From an uncultured Clostridia bacterium (GTDB lineage Bacteria; Bacillota; Clostridia; Oscillospirales; Oscillospiraceae): a stretch of 12,680 nt of DNA. The DNA is taken from assembly GCA_947177115.1 (NCBI GenBank), contig CAMWTG010000053.1, positions 1 through 12,680 on the forward strand, written 5' to 3'. Below, in pieces: positions 12,663 through 12,680 of the stretch. The notes below the pieces were generated by a model, which was given only the letters and a program-made list of their open reading frames with translations, did no database searches and was not told where the DNA came from. The translations under genes and the position numbers were made by a program. Position 1 is the stretch's first letter. Each line of letters starts with the position of its first letter.

Positions 12663-12680
12663 GATACTGTAAAAAGGTTC

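Noticed and set aside
1..12680. Mobile element, CRISPR array, tRNA or rRNA
   Set aside because: No transposase, integrase, regular spaced repeats, cloverleaf or rRNA signature was seen; all of the window is accounted for by the flagellar genes and their short gaps.

Overview
The window is one continuous flagellar gene cluster. All 15 genes read right to left on the minus strand, starting from a sigma-A-type promoter near the right edge and running off the left edge inside motA. In transcription order they are flgB, flgC, fliE, fliF, fliG, fliH, fliI, fliJ, an unrecognised gene, fliK, flgD, the small flagellar-operon gene of family TIGR02530, flgE, flbD (swrD) and the start of motA. This is the Firmicutes/Clostridia fla/che-type order. 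The GC-rich composition, strong AGGAGG-type ribosome sites, the flbD-motA junction and the TIGR02530 gene suggest a motile clostridial bacterium, perhaps a gut Oscillospiraceae-like lineage. The class is fairly secure; the family is a guess.

Right edge (about 12397-12680): an AT-rich upstream region with a 10-bp imperfect dyad, then a promoter (TTGCAC, 17-bp spacer, TATACT) and a roughly 147-nt leader with three possible hairpins. Positions 11007-12396 encode rod proteins FlgB and FlgC and the MS-ring/rod adaptor FliE. Positions 6103-10968 encode the MS ring (FliF), the rotor switch protein (FliG) and the type III export ATPase with its stator (FliI, FliH), tightly packed or overlapping. Positions 5619-6071 encode FliJ. 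Positions 2045-5421 hold the unrecognised gene, the hook-length regulator FliK, the hook cap FlgD and the TIGR02530 protein. Positions 1-1952 hold the hook protein FlgE, the motor-power factor FlbD/SwrD and the stator protein MotA.

Together these genes build the basal body and export gate, feed the hook through it, set hook length and begin supplying the motor stator. No rRNA, tRNA, CRISPR array, insertion sequence or clear Rho-independent terminator was seen.

Two things stand out. First, the slot between fliJ and fliK, where many Firmicutes carry a MotE/YlxF-type gene, holds a 342-residue protein I cannot place; its first two thirds differ in codon use from its last third and from the neighbours. 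Second, every gap between genes longer than about 50 nt contains a compact GC-rich hairpin without a U tract, and the mismatches inside the best stems are G-U pairs only in the transcribed (minus-strand) RNA.
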